Positions 1 through 9,433 are shown, numbered from the stretch's first letter. The stretch: 64,000 nt of DNA from Proteiniborus sp. DW1 (GCF_900095305.1 NZ_FMDO01000062.1:1-64000); one strand, 5' to 3'. Notes: a model not told the origin generated them from the sequence alone. Numbers and translations are program-made.

Positions 1-477
1 GGAATCTGCTTGTCAATAGTTTTTTTAAGTTTTTTGTTTTTACTTTTCTTGTCGTTTGGTGACGACTTTATCAATATAACAGATTTTTTAATCTCTGTCA
101 ATAGCTTTTTAGAAAATTATTTGTTATTTTGTCAAAATATATTGATAGCCAATTCTTCCTTAGAAATATCAGTAATAGATAATGTATCATACTAATACAC
201 TACTAGTCAATGGTACTTTTACCCACATAAATATGTTATCTAACACATATTTATATTTATATCTTCCTCTTTTTTTATCTTTGCTTGTATCAATATCTCA
301 TGTTTGGGAAAACTCTATAAATAAGAAAGTTCTACTTCAGAGTTTCTATATAGAGAACTTAACCTCTATGACTTTTAAGCAAGTTGCCTAAATCTTTATG
401 ACTTAACCCGATTTATGATAGCTTCTGTCATAAATCAGAAGTCTTTATTATAGTGACTTATTTGGGAGGGGTAAGCA
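1..477. other. AT-rich stretch, no supported gene
   Basis: Two short plus-strand reading frames (10-195, 182-391) are hydrophobic, very AT-rich, lack ribosome-binding sites and resemble no family I know, so I do not call them genes. An inverted repeat (GATTTATGA at 411-419 with TCATAAATC at 429-437) lies just upstream of yyaC and could be a terminator for a gene left of the window or a leader structure. Nothing else is visible. Confidence 0.5.
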
Positions 478-1047
478 ATGTCTATAAATTCTAATTCTAT
501 TTTTGCGAAATCTATGCTCAGCGATATTATCTATGAGCATTTAAAAAAATACTATGATGCTACATATGATGACCTCATAGTTCTCTGTATCGGAACTGAT
601 AGATCCACAGGAGATTGTTTAGGTCCTCTAATAGGATATAAGCTTTCACATGTTTCAAGATTATATTCTAATGTTCATGTTTTAGGTACATTAGAAGCTC
701 CAGTTCATGCTAAAAATCTTATAGAAAATATTGACCGTATATATTCTTCATATAATAATCCATTTGTAATAGCTGTTGATGCATGTTTAGGTAAATTAGA
801 AAGAGTAGGTTATATTAATGTAGCTAAGGGACCTTTAAAGCCTGGGGCAGGTGTGAACAAAGATCTGCCGCATGTTGGGGATATGCATATAACTGGCATC
901 GTAAATATCGGTGGATTCATGGAATACATGATTTTACAAAATACTAGATTAGGCACAGTTATGAAGATGGCTGATATTATTTCATCCAGTTTTATCACTT
1001 CACTTTGGAAGTTCTTCAAGCAAAAAGAAAAGCTGACAACTAACTAA
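478..1047 (+). CDS. yyaC: YyaC family putative spore protease (DUF1256)
   Basis: A 189-residue protein of the DUF1256/YyaC family, which has a fold like the germination protease and hydrogenase-maturation proteases and is linked to sporulation. The diagnostic motif CIGTDRSTGDCLGPLIGY lies at about residues 37-54, and a second conserved block near 94-118 contains AVDACLG and KGPLKPGAGV. The start follows a strong Shine-Dalgarno site (GGGAGGGG, 6 bases upstream). It is the only plus-strand gene at this end, convergent with the UPF0180 gene. It supports a spore-forming Firmicute and an origin-proximal location, since yyaC is normally near parB. The family is confident; the substrate is not known. 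Confidence 0.9.
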   Translation: MSINSNSIFAKSMLSDIIYEHLKKYYDATYDDLIVLCIGTDRSTGDCLGPLIGYKLSHVSRLYSNVHVLGTLEAPVHAKNLIENIDRIYSSYNNPFVIAVDACLGKLERVGYINVAKGPLKPGAGVNKDLPHVGDMHITGIVNIGGFMEYMILQNTRLGTVMKMADIISSSFITSLWKFFKQKEKLTTN

Positions 1048-1064
1048 GTCTAATTTGTTGTCAG
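1021..1064 (-). terminator. Terminator overlapping both convergent stop codons
   Basis: Arms CTGACAAC (1033-1040) and GTTGTCAG (1057-1064) form an 8-bp stem. On the minus strand the stem is followed by CTTTTCTTTTTG, a usable U-tract for the UPF0180 gene. The hairpin includes the stop codons of both convergent genes and so may work in both directions. Confidence 0.6.
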
Positions 1065-1345
1065 TCAAATAAAGGACTATATAATTTATTTTTAATTATA
1101 TTATCTATTTCTTCTGTTGTTTTTCCTGCTGCATTAATTAAAATAGTTCCACTATTACTTGATATATCTATTCCACTGTTCATATTAGCTAAATTATTAT
1201 GATATTCAATATCATATCCATCTGCCATATAAACTATAGCTTCGATATCACTACTGTTATTAAGGTCAACTACTTCATATCCAAGACTACTTAAACTATC
1301 TCTTAAGTTATGAAGTCCATCTTGTACTATAATCTTTTTTCTCAT
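1061..1345 (-). CDS. UPF0180 (YkuS-like) small protein
   Basis: A 94-residue protein. It resembles the UPF0180/YkuS family of small Firmicute proteins of unknown function: a short basic N-terminus, a GLHNLRDSLSSLGYEVVDL segment (residues 10-28), then a Rossmann-like half with an NAAGKT(T/P)EEI-type motif near residue 72. It has no membrane segment or signal peptide. It follows the lipid kinase gene on the same strand, and its GGAGG ribosome-binding site lies in one arm of an inverted repeat (1347-1394), so translation could be structure-controlled. No function is assigned. Confidence 0.7.
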   Translation of the reverse strand: MRKKIIVQDGLHNLRDSLSSLGYEVVDLNNSSDIEAIVYMADGYDIEYHNNLANMNSGIDISSNSGTILINAAGKTTEEIDNIIKNKLYSPLFD

Positions 1346-1401
1346 AAAAAAACCTCCAATATACTATAGATATATTTTTATCATTAGAGGTTTTTTTATT
1401 C

Positions 1402-2280
1402 TTATTTATTTGTATATACTTCTATTTTTTGCTCATCTATTATAAAATTCACTTCATCCTTTACCGGAATTACATCGCCATCTATATTTAATAATAGTTC
1501 CTTATCAAACCTTAACTTCACCTTTTTAGAACTATATACTTTAACTAAGTCAGTTAAATTTACATGTGTTCCCTTAAAGACTAAAGGAAAAAATCTAAGA
1601 AGCTTAAGTTTACTTACCTTTTTAACAATAATTATATGAAAGCTTCCGTCATCTAATACAGCCATAGGGCATATTTTCATTCCACCGCCATAATATTTTC
1701 CGTTTGCAACTGCAGTCAGCATAGCATCTATTTCCATAGTCTCATTATCAAGCTCTACTATAAGCTTCTGAGATTTATATACCATCAAAGTAATGATTAA
1801 ACCTATTGTATAAGCTATTTTCCCTCTTATAACCTTCTTTACATCTTCAGTTCTTTTTACTATATCTGCATCTAAGCCTATACTAGCAACATTTAGAAAG
1901 AACTTACCGTTTATCCTGCCATAATCAATATGCTTTTTTTCACCACCTAACAAAGTATATAAAGCTTCTTCGGGATCCAAAGGAATATTCAAACTTCTAG
2001 CTAAATCATTTCCCGTTCCCCCTGGTATGATACCTAAGGTTCCATATCCTTTCTGAATGATTCCCATGGCAACTTCATTAATAGTTCCATCTCCGCCTAC
2101 AGCAATTATGCTATCATAGCCTTCCTCTAAACCTTTAACAGTTAAGCTTGTTGCTTCCTTTGGTTGGCTGGTTATAGATACTTTATATTTTATATTAGTC
2201 TTGTCCATTTTTTCTTCAATAAGTGGAATCAGTTTTATAGCTCTGTCTCTACCTGCTATAGGATTTACTATAAATAACAT
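1402..2280 (-). CDS. Diacylglycerol/lipid kinase (YegS/BmrU family)
   Basis: About 292 residues with the signatures of the DAGK catalytic domain: VNPIAGR near the N-terminus, GGDGTINEVAMG (nucleotide-binding) near residues 60-72, and GTGNDLARSL near 93-103. The C-terminal half fits the beta-sandwich domain of YegS-like kinases and ends in NIDGD. The family phosphorylates diacylglycerol or related lipids at the membrane. I prefer the internal ATG at 2280 over the GTG at 2295 because a GGTGAT Shine-Dalgarno lies before it; this choice is uncertain. It lies between DUF4446 and UPF0180, all on one strand. Confidence 0.85.
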   Translation of the reverse strand: MLFIVNPIAGRDRAIKLIPLIEEKMDKTNIKYKVSITSQPKEATSLTVKGLEEGYDSIIAVGGDGTINEVAMGIIQKGYGTLGIIPGGTGNDLARSLNIPLDPEEALYTLLGGEKKHIDYGRINGKFFLNVASIGLDADIVKRTEDVKKVIRGKIAYTIGLIITLMVYKSQKLIVELDNETMEIDAMLTAVANGKYYGGGMKICPMAVLDDGSFHIIIVKKVSKLKLLRFFPLVFKGTHVNLTDLVKVYSSKKVKLRFDKELLLNIDGDVIPVKDEVNFIIDEQKIEVYTNK

Positions 2281-2314
2281 TTTCAACAATATCACCAGCC
2301 CTATTTATAGTCTG

Positions 2315-2821
2315 TTAGGATACTATCTGTTTCTTTGCTCTATCTAAAGCTTGTATTTCCTCTACTGATAGTGGATAATTAGAATCGCCCTTTACTACTG
2401 GCTTTGCATAAGTTTTACTTTCATTTCTTCCATATATACTAGTTATGATAAATCCATTAAGCTTATCATCTAATAGTGCTACAGAAAAACTCAAATCACT
2501 TCCCATATCATTAAAAGCATTGTATCTTATAAATCCAATTCGCTGTAAACAAAACTGTAGTCTATCATCTAGATTCTCACAGCGTTTCTTAATTTCTGCA
2601 ATCTCTTCTTTTGTGCTTCTTATTTCTTCAATATGCTCAAAAAGTATGCTTTCTAAAGAATGGGTAGTAGACCCCTGTACTAAGCGATCATATTTCTTCG
2701 TAATACTAGAAATCTTGATTCTGCTTATAATGAACAATAATAGCAATATAAAATTAAGCAAAGACATTACTATGACTATTTCTGTAATATAATCAGTGAA
2801 AATACTAAATATAAGTTCCAT
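2315..2821 (-). CDS. DUF4446 family membrane-anchored protein
   Basis: A 168-residue protein with one N-terminal membrane helix (about residues 13-33), a coiled-coil-prone central stretch (about 45-92, rich in E/K/R with regular hydrophobic residues), and a conserved C-terminal block RIGFIRYNAFNDMGSDLSFS characteristic of DUF4446. Function is unknown. In Clostridia the gene typically sits next to parB near the origin; here it is separated from parB by the whole catabolic block. The start is an ATG with AAAGGAG just upstream. Confidence 0.85.
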   Translation of the reverse strand: MELIFSIFTDYITEIVIVMSLLNFILLLLFIISRIKISSITKKYDRLVQGSTTHSLESILFEHIEEIRSTKEEIAEIKKRCENLDDRLQFCLQRIGFIRYNAFNDMGSDLSFSVALLDDKLNGFIITSIYGRNESKTYAKPVVKGDSNYPLSVEEIQALDRAKKQIVS

Positions 2822-3129
2822 GTTTTCTCCTTTCCATTAATAATCTATATATGTATTCTACTTTAATTCTATTATAATATGAAAAATCCTGCTATGAAAT
2901 TAATTTTTGATTACAATGAAAGCAAAAAAATAAAAGAAAATCTCATGTCTGATGTAACTTCAAACCAAGCACATAAATGAACAATATCCATTTAGTGCTC
3001 TAAGATTTTCCTTTATAACTCGATTTTCTGAATATCTTTGTCAGAAATTAAACGAGAACCAAATTTTAACAACTGAATGGAAGTAAACAAACTTGTGCTT
3101 TTAAATTACAAATTTTATTTAACTTCACA
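2822..3129 (-). terminator. Gap with compound terminator after NifS-like gene
   Basis: This 308-base gap has no gene. Minus-strand RNA from the NifS-like gene would form an outer stem (GAAAATCT at 2936-2943 with AGATTTTC at 3003-3010) enclosing an inner hairpin (2968-2979 with 2989-2999), followed by a long U-rich tail at 2935-2923. That makes a compound rho-independent terminator for the selenium-maturation operon. The right part should also hold no promoter for DUF4446 other than weak AT-rich boxes; none is convincing. Confidence 0.6.
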
Positions 3130-4272
3130 CTACATTTCCTTTGATATAGTCTTTATTGCGAAAATAGCTGTCTCTATATCATTAAGAGTATTGAATGGTC
3201 CCACACTAAACCTGATGCACCCTTGCTCATAACAATTTATGGTCTTGTGTGCAAGAGGTGCACAATGTAGTCCTGGTCTCACTGCAATATTAAATACTTC
3301 GTCTAATATATAGCTTACTTCTGAAGAATCTTCTTCTCCAATATTAATTGAAATCACTGGAGCCTGCTTTTCTATATCACAAGGTCCATAGATTTTGATA
3401 CCATCTATTTCTCTTAATCCATCTATAAAGGTTTTTGCCAATTTTCTTTCATGTTCTCTTATATTCTCTATACCTTTATCAAGGATGTATTTTATTCCTG
3501 CTCCTAGCCCTACTATTCCAGGCATATTAGGAGTCCCACTTTCGAACTTATCAGGATAAATATCAGGCTGGATTAAAGAATCAGATCGGCTTCCTGTTCC
3601 CCCTTCTTTCATTTGGGATATTTCTAAACCCTGTCTTATATAAACTCCTCCAGTACCCTGAGGTCCAAGTAAGCTCTTGTGGCCTGGAAATGCTAATATA
3701 TCGATATTCATATCTATTACATCTATATCGTATACTCCTGCTGTTTGAGCAACATCTACCATATAGATTATGCCATGCCTTTTGGCAAGACTTCCAATCT
3801 CCTTTACTGGAAATATTGTTCCTGTAACATTAGATGCATGTGTGGTTACAATAAGCTTTGTATTGGTTTTAATATTAGCTTCAATATCCTTAACATCAAT
3901 ACTTCCAGTTTCATCGCATTGTATTATGGAAGTTTCTATACCGTTATTTTCCAATGCTTTTAAAGGTCTCAATACAGAGTTATGCTCCATTGATGTGGTT
4001 ATAACATGATCATTGGGCCTCAATAATCCTTTAATCGCAAGATTTAATCCATCAGTTGCATTTGAAGTAAAGATAATTCTCATAGGATCTTCTATATTAA
4101 AGAAATTTGCTAAAAGCTCTCTAGTTTCATAAATAGCTCTTCCTGCCTTCAAAGCTAGTTTATGACCAGACCTGCCAGGATTTGCTCCATATTCTCTCAT
4201 GGCTTCCATCATTGCATTATACACCAGTTCCGGTTTAGGAAAAGATGTTGCTGCATTATCTAAATATATCAA
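3130..4272 (-). CDS. Cysteine desulfurase-like class V aminotransferase
   Basis: A 380-residue PLP enzyme of the NifS/SufS type. Visible are the N-terminal YLDNAATSFPKP, the PLP-lysine segment FPGHKSLLGPQGTGGV (about residues 195-210), and a C-terminal RPGLHCAPLAHKT loop whose Cys is the probable catalytic residue that carries persulfide or selenide. The start is a TTG after GGGGGTGT. It is the last gene of a run with YqeB, MocA and YqeC. Members of this family next to yqeB/yqeC are thought to supply sulfur or selenium for the labile cofactor of selenium-dependent molybdenum hydroxylases. Enzyme class is firm; selenium as the transferred atom is inference from context. Confidence 0.88.
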   Translation of the reverse strand: MIYLDNAATSFPKPELVYNAMMEAMREYGANPGRSGHKLALKAGRAIYETRELLANFFNIEDPMRIIFTSNATDGLNLAIKGLLRPNDHVITTSMEHNSVLRPLKALENNGIETSIIQCDETGSIDVKDIEANIKTNTKLIVTTHASNVTGTIFPVKEIGSLAKRHGIIYMVDVAQTAGVYDIDVIDMNIDILAFPGHKSLLGPQGTGGVYIRQGLEISQMKEGGTGSRSDSLIQPDIYPDKFESGTPNMPGIVGLGAGIKYILDKGIENIREHERKLAKTFIDGLREIDGIKIYGPCDIEKQAPVISINIGEEDSSEVSYILDEVFNIAVRPGLHCAPLAHKTINCYEQGCIRFSVGPFNTLNDIETAIFAIKTISKEM

Positions 4273-4427
4273 GGTTTACACCCCCAAATGATAATTTATA
4301 CATATAGTATATTATATACCTATACTATTATAATACTTATATAGATAGAAAACTTGAATAATTAACTTTTTTGCAAGACTTAACAGCCCCTATAGTATGA
4401 TGCAGCTAAGTAGTATAGTAGCTTTTT

Positions 4428-5228
4428 CTATTTACTATTTTTCTTCTTAAAATATAGTATAGCTTCAAGCACTGAACCTCCTATTGCCCTAGCTTTTTCT
4501 GAGATGGAATAGCAGTGTTCTATAATTCCTCTAGGATCAATATCAGCAATCTTTAATCCTTTGTATACTTCCAGTCCTTCCATAATTAGTCCTCTTAGAA
4601 CACCATCAAGAGTAGCTCTTACGGGAACATCATCTACATAGGCGATAACATCTTGTTTTTTTACTAGTTCCCCTATTTTAGAAACATGTCTAATAACTCC
4701 ATCTGCTGGAGATTTAACTACTCTTTCTTTTCCATATCCACTGATCAGTCCTGGAATACCTGTATTAGGCTCTGCTGTTCCTTCAAATATTAAATAACCT
4801 AAATAATGTCCCCTATTAGTTTCAATAACCACATCCACATCAATTCCTGCTTCAAAACCTGGTCCTAATCCTATAGTAATTGGAGCTAGGTCTTTACTAG
4901 TCCCTAAATTCTCTTTAGCAAGTATTCCATCTACTAATACATCTGCCTTGATGTTATTTAAGATATCTAACTTCTCATCAATAATAATAGGTATATTTTC
5001 TTCCTCCCAGCATTTATGTATATCTTCTATTTTATTTACTTTAATAGCTTTTACATCCTCTACTACTACTTGTCCATCAAATACTGCTTGTGCAAATGAA
5101 ACAGTTCTCCTTATGACTGTAGGCTTTTCTATTTCTAGGAGTAAAACTTTAAATCCACTTCTATGAAGTCTATGTGCTACTCCTGTTGCAATGTCTCCTG
5201 CACCTCTAATTATTACTATATCATTCAT
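4428..5228 (-). CDS. yqeB: Selenium-dependent molybdenum hydroxylase system protein YqeB
   Basis: A 266-residue protein of the EF2563/YqeB family. The N-terminus IIRGAGDIATGVAHRLHRSG is a Rossmann-type nucleotide-binding loop, followed by LLLEIEKPTVIRRTVSFAQA, both hallmarks of the family. Comparative genomics has linked yqeB, yqeC and selD to molybdenum hydroxylases carrying labile, non-selenocysteine selenium. It overlaps the MocA-like gene by 8 bases and so is translationally coupled. Together with the xanthine dehydrogenase genes at 11.5-15.2 kb this argues that the dehydrogenase is the selenium-containing kind. The biochemical role is unproven. Confidence 0.88.
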   Translation of the reverse strand: MNDIVIIRGAGDIATGVAHRLHRSGFKVLLLEIEKPTVIRRTVSFAQAVFDGQVVVEDVKAIKVNKIEDIHKCWEEENIPIIIDEKLDILNNIKADVLVDGILAKENLGTSKDLAPITIGLGPGFEAGIDVDVVIETNRGHYLGYLIFEGTAEPNTGIPGLISGYGKERVVKSPADGVIRHVSKIGELVKKQDVIAYVDDVPVRATLDGVLRGLIMEGLEVYKGLKIADIDPRGIIEHCYSISEKARAIGGSVLEAILYFKKKNSK

Positions 5229-5814
5229 TATTTTTCATCTCCATTTCAACTAAGTGTTGATATTCATCCCAAGTATCTATATCTAATCCCACTTTATAAT
5301 CATCTATAGGCACATATTCTACTTCGTGAGGATTCTCCTTAATTATTATTCTTCCACCTTTATCTCCTTCTACTTCTAAAAGCTTATCCCTTAATTTTGA
5401 TGAAAATATTGTGGGACTTCCTTTTTTTCCGTTGTAGCTTGGTACTATGATTTTTTTCTCACTATTATTAAACACTTCTATAATTTTATTTATTGTTTTA
5501 AAGTCCAGCAAAGGCTGATCCCCTACAATGAACATAAAAGCCCGAGTATTTAAGTTTGATGCTCTAATCCCTAACTTCATAGACTCACTTTGTCCTTTTT
5601 CAGGGGATGAATTAAAAACTGTCTTTATATTATATCTGTGACCTAAATCTCTAATAGATTCATTTTGATAAACTAATATAACCTCATCTAGCTTAGATTC
5701 CTTTGTAGCCTTTATTACCTTTTCTATTACTAGCTCTCCTCCAAAGTTTAGAGTCAACTTATCTCTGTTCATTCTCCTAGAGAATCCTGAAGCCATTATT
5801 ATGCCTGTTATCAT
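5221..5814 (-). CDS. mocA: Molybdenum cofactor cytidylyltransferase, MocA-like
   Basis: About 197 residues of the nucleotidyltransferase family that adds CMP to molybdopterin for xanthine-oxidase-type enzymes. The N-terminal signature GIIMASGFSRRMNRDKL binds the nucleotide; GDQPLLD near residue 100 provides the metal-binding Asp. The start at 5814 (ATG, preceded by AGAGGTG) is preferred over upstream in-frame codons because it clears the YqeC stop by one base. Cytosine-dinucleotide molybdopterin is what the xanthine dehydrogenase in this window needs, while MobA at 50.3 kb serves the guanine form used by formate dehydrogenase. Confidence 0.85.
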   Translation of the reverse strand: MITGIIMASGFSRRMNRDKLTLNFGGELVIEKVIKATKESKLDEVILVYQNESIRDLGHRYNIKTVFNSSPEKGQSESMKLGIRASNLNTRAFMFIVGDQPLLDFKTINKIIEVFNNSEKKIIVPSYNGKKGSPTIFSSKLRDKLLEVEGDKGGRIIIKENPHEVEYVPIDDYKVGLDIDTWDEYQHLVEMEMKNNE

Positions 5815-5815
5815 T

Positions 5816-6574
5816 TTAACACCTCTTAATATCATTAAGTCTTTTATTAGCCATACTACCAGCTACTAAGCCATCTATTGAAAAACCTTTATTACTAATG
5901 ATATTTTCTATTTTCCTCGCTTTCTGCATCTGAAGCTCGTTGTCTGCTTTATTTAGCAATAAATACTTCTTATTGGTAGAAGGAGCACCTTTAAAAAGAC
6001 CATCCTTTGATACTATTAATTTACTTATAACCTCTTCAGTTATAATATCTCCTATACTGCTGGCAGTTACTTTAGAAAATATTTCTGGTCTATGCACATT
6101 GGCTTCATCTATTAACTTGCCCAACGAATCTATTCCTATAACACCTATGGTTTTAGATGTTAAGTCTGGGATTACAGGTTCATGAGCTGCAGGAGCTTTT
6201 ATAGGTCTTTCTTTAGAACCATCAGCCTCTACTAATATAAAGTCAAAAAAACCTTGCCTATATATAGTATCAATAAAACTACTGTCTACTCCTAAAAGTT
6301 TATTTTCAGGTGAAATACTTCTGCCTAATACAGTAATATTCCCTTTTTCTAAATTATGGTCTATATTCTGCCCACTTTCTAATATAATCAAATTATCATA
6401 TAAATCTGAACTAGGATTATAAATTGCTGTAGTAGTAGTGATAAGAACTCTTCTACTTAGTCCCTTCAGTTCTGATGCTAGCTTAAAGATAGTTGTGGTT
6501 TTGCCACCTCCACCTATTACAGATATCATTTCCCTTGAGTTAATATCTATGTCAAAATATTCAATGATACTCAT
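5816..6574 (-). CDS. yqeC: Selenium cofactor biosynthesis protein YqeC
   Basis: About 252 residues with a P-loop VIGGGGKTTTIFKLA near the N-terminus, then VLITTTTAI, LVEADGS and KAPAAHEPVIP motifs typical of the YqeC family. YqeC is a putative nucleotide-dependent factor of the selenium-dependent molybdenum hydroxylase system. I choose the ATG at 6574, just past the upstream stop codon; an in-frame ATG at 6592 overlaps the upstream gene. The C-terminal part (NKADNELQMQKARKIE) looks like a GTPase-style base-recognition segment. The family is confident, the chemistry is not established. Confidence 0.85.
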   Translation of the reverse strand: MSIIEYFDIDINSREMISVIGGGGKTTTIFKLASELKGLSRRVLITTTTAIYNPSSDLYDNLIILESGQNIDHNLEKGNITVLGRSISPENKLLGVDSSFIDTIYRQGFFDFILVEADGSKERPIKAPAAHEPVIPDLTSKTIGVIGIDSLGKLIDEANVHRPEIFSKVTASSIGDIITEEVISKLIVSKDGLFKGAPSTNKKYLLLNKADNELQMQKARKIENIISNKGFSIDGLVAGSMANKRLNDIKRC

Positions 6575-6581
6575 AGATGTT

Positions 6582-7601
6582 CTACTTCCCAAATGGACAA
6601 ACTGGATAATGGCATACTTTACAATTTAGACAAAGACCTCCATGCCCTAGCCTTGTTATTTCCTTTCTTGAAAGAACTTCTCCTGTCATTATTCTAGGCA
6701 AAATCAAATCTAGAACTGTTGTCTTATGATACATGCCACAGGCTGGTACTCCAAGTATAGGAATATTTCCTTTATAAGCTAGCATGAACATAGCCCCTGG
6801 AAGAACTGGAGAGCCATATGTGATTACTCTATCAGATATATTTCTAATTGCTGTAGGAGTTAAGTCATCTGCATCAACTGACATACCTCCTGATGTAAGA
6901 ATTATATCAGCACCTTGCCCTATTAATTCATTTATGGAAGCCTGTATCATGTCTATGTCATCTGAAGCATATTTGACTCCTAGCAAAGTCCCTCCATAAA
7001 ATCTTACCTTTTGTTCTAGTACAGGACCAAACTTGTCAGTTATTCTACCATGATAAACCTCTGAACCTGTGACTACTATACCTGCTTTTAAAGGTTTTAG
7101 TTCTTTTACAGAAACAATGCTGCCTAAGTCTTTACAAATCTTTTCAATAGTTTCTATTTTATCTTTATTAATAGAAAGAGGTATTATCCTCGTCCCTGCC
7201 ACTGATTGGTCCTTGTCTACAACAGTATTGTTATGAAGGGTTGCAATGATTATCATCTCAATATCATTAACTTCATCTAAAGCATCTAAGTTTATCTTCA
7301 ATAATCCTCTCTCTTTTGCCTTTAGGGTTACCTTGCCTTCTGAAGGCTGTGTAGTATATACTCCCTCACCAGATATAGCCATACCTATTCTAATAGCCGC
7401 ATCATCTTCATGTAAATCATTCTCTGAAAGCTCTAATACGTTTATATGGTTTTTCCCCATATCTTTTAGCATAGGAATGTCTTCTGGTCTTATAATATGC
7501 CCCTTCTTAAATGCTGCTCCCTTAAATTGACCTGGTACTATTTTAGTTAAATCATGTGCCAGCACCATTCCAATTGCATCTTCTACATTTACTATTTTCA
7601 C
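6582..7601 (-). CDS. Molybdopterin-binding MoeA-like protein with Cys-rich tail
   Basis: About 339 residues. The C-terminal half is a MoeA/MogA-type molybdopterin-binding domain: VVTGSEVYHGRI, then ILTSGGMSVDADDLTPTAIR and GVPACGMYH. The extreme C-terminus GLCLNCKVCHYPVCPFGK carries four cysteines that could bind a metal or Fe-S cluster. I set the start at the GTG at 7601 because a perfect AGGAGG lies 7 bases upstream; the longer frame from 7652 has no such site. First gene of the operon with yqeC, mocA and yqeB, so it probably prepares or inserts the molybdenum cofactor for the selenium-dependent hydroxylase. Confidence 0.82.
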   Translation of the reverse strand: MKIVNVEDAIGMVLAHDLTKIVPGQFKGAAFKKGHIIRPEDIPMLKDMGKNHINVLELSENDLHEDDAAIRIGMAISGEGVYTTQPSEGKVTLKAKERGLLKINLDALDEVNDIEMIIIATLHNNTVVDKDQSVAGTRIIPLSINKDKIETIEKICKDLGSIVSVKELKPLKAGIVVTGSEVYHGRITDKFGPVLEQKVRFYGGTLLGVKYASDDIDMIQASINELIGQGADIILTSGGMSVDADDLTPTAIRNISDRVITYGSPVLPGAMFMLAYKGNIPILGVPACGMYHKTTVLDLILPRIMTGEVLSRKEITRLGHGGLCLNCKVCHYPVCPFGK

Positions 7602-7719
7602 ATTTATTCCTCCTAGTTTTTCAAACTCTTTCTTAATTAAGTTACAGTCCAATTTCCTTTAAGACTAAAACCAAGCTGTAATAAGAAGCGATATATGTTC
7701 AAATATATAACGCTATGGC

Positions 7720-7745
7720 AAATAGGTAGAGGATTAACTCTACCT
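7720..7745 (-). terminator. Hairpin after chemoreceptor gene
   Basis: An 8-bp stem (AGGTAGAG with CTCTACCT, loop of six) lies in the 186-base gap between the chemoreceptor stop and the MoeA-like start. It lacks a strong U-tract, so it may be a leader structure of the selenium operon as well as a weak terminator. Confidence 0.35.
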
Positions 7746-7787
7746 GTATTGTTCTTATCAGTTATTAAATCTAATAAAGTTACATAA

Positions 7788-9368
7788 TTAAAACTTTAAT
7801 AGGGAATTGATTGATACTCCTACTTGATATAATATATCATTTTCATCTAACATGGCAAGGAATTTAAATAGCTGATTGTCTTCAACTCTTCTTTTTATAG
7901 GAGTTGTGACATATAATTTTTGTTTTGATCTAAGCTGCTCAAAAGATGAATCTAAATCATATAAGTTCAATCCAATAGACTGTTTATCGTTGCTATACTT
8001 TACGTTACCCTTATTATCTGTGATATACAATACATCTACTCCAGTTTCCTTTATCAATGTGTTTAATAAGTTATTATCAATTACCTTACCTTTAGTTCTG
8101 TCTATTATATACCTTACATCCTTGAGCATCTTGCCTTCCATTACTTTAGTAGTTACATACTCTTGCATTTCGTCTGCGGTGCTACTGAGCTCATCGATTA
8201 TATTATTTAAAGTTGTCAGTTTCTCATTCTGTAACACTACTTGTGCTGATGTCTCCTGCATCTCTGAGGTTATATCCTTTGAAAAATCTGTAACCTCATC
8301 TATGTTCTTTTGAATTTCAATACTCTTATTGCTTATTTCCTTTATGTTATCACTCATTAAATTTATCTTTTCTACACTGGACTTAAGATCTTCTTGTACT
8401 TTGTTAAAGCTATCCACAGTTTTTTCTATGTAGCGATACTCTTCCTCTACATGAACAGTTTCTCTCTCCATGTCCTTAGAGATATTTAATATTTCTTCTT
8501 TTAAAGTAGCTATGACTTCTTCTATTCTTGCTGATGCTTCGCTTGTTTCTTTTGAGAGTTTGCTCACCTCTGTAGCAACTACCCCAAACCCTTTGCCGTG
8601 CTCTCCTGCTCTTGCAGCCTCTATAGATGCATTTAAAGCTAGCATATTAGTTTGTTCTGCTATTGAATTAATTAAATCTATCATGCTGACTACATCTTCA
8701 TAATAATCTATTAGCTTGTCCACGTTTATTGCCGTATTCTTTACTAAGTTTTTTGTAACTTCAATCTTCTCTTTTACTGTAGTTGTGTCCTCTATTCCCA
8801 TCTGAACTCTTTTAATTGAATCTATAGTAAATGCAGCTGTGCTTTCCATTTCTTTGTTTATTTTATGTAGAGTATTTACAATATCATGGGTTTTATCAGA
8901 TACATTACTCAACATATTAAGCTGCTGCTCAGTACTTTGACATGTAACTTCTGCAGAGGTAGCCACTACCTCCATGGCTGACTGTGTCTCGCATGAAATT
9001 ACATTAATTTTCTCAGACATATTAGCTATTTGAATAGAAATATCTACTTGACGTTTAAAATTAGATTTAGTCTCTTCAAGCATTTTTCTAATTTCTTTTA
9101 TAGCTTCATTGTTTGAATTTTTGACCTTCTCATCAATCTTTATCATTAAATCATTTTTATTCATACTTTTAAGAAAGAAAAGCATCTGCTCCATAACCTT
9201 ATCATAGATTTTATTTAATACCAAAGCAGTAGCTAATGATATGAGAATAATCGCTATCAAACTTATAATCCAACTTTTAAAAAATGCAACCAAAGATACT
9301 AATATGCTAAGACTTATAAATAGTATAATAAATGTTCTTATGATGCTAAGAATACTTCTTTTGCTCAT
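7788..9368 (-). CDS. Methyl-accepting chemotaxis protein with C-terminal sensor domain
   Basis: A 526-residue chemoreceptor. Two hydrophobic helices at about residues 8-30 and 33-53 are almost adjacent, so there is no extracellular ligand domain. The methyl-accepting coiled coil follows, with the highly conserved tip [19 protein letters not shown] and [13 protein letters not shown]. After the coil (from about residue 425) comes a C-terminal PAS- or Cache-like domain with [16 protein letters not shown], which should face the cytoplasm. It lies between the selenium maturation operon and adenine deaminase, suggesting taxis toward purines or their intracellular state; that is inference from position only. 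Confidence 0.88.
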   Translation of the reverse strand: MSKRSILSIIRTFIILFISLSILVSLVAFFKSWIISLIAIILISLATALVLNKIYDKVMEQMLFFLKSMNKNDLMIKIDEKVKNSNNEAIKEIRKMLEETKSNFKRQVDISIQIANMSEKINVISCETQSAMEVVATSAEVTCQSTEQQLNMLSNVSDKTHDIVNTLHKINKEMESTAAFTIDSIKRVQMGIEDTTTVKEKIEVTKNLVKNTAINVDKLIDYYEDVVSMIDLINSIAEQTNMLALNASIEAARAGEHGKGFGVVATEVSKLSKETSEASARIEEVIATLKEEILNISKDMERETVHVEEEYRYIEKTVDSFNKVQEDLKSSVEKINLMSDNIKEISNKSIEIQKNIDEVTDFSKDITSEMQETSAQVVLQNEKLTTLNNIIDELSSTADEMQEYVTTKVMEGKMLKDVRYIIDRTKGKVIDNNLLNTLIKETGVDVLYITDNKGNVKYSNDKQSIGLNLYDLDSSFEQLRSKQKLYVTTPIKRRVEDNQLFKFLAMLDENDILYQVGVSINSLLKF

Positions 9369-9433
9369 AATTCTTCCCCCTTGAATAAACTCAATCTTTT
9401 TTGTCTTGAATTAACCGTTGTCTAATATGAAGA

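Noticed and set aside
10-391. Two small plus-strand reading frames
   Set aside because: No ribosome-binding sites, extreme AT composition, no recognisable family.
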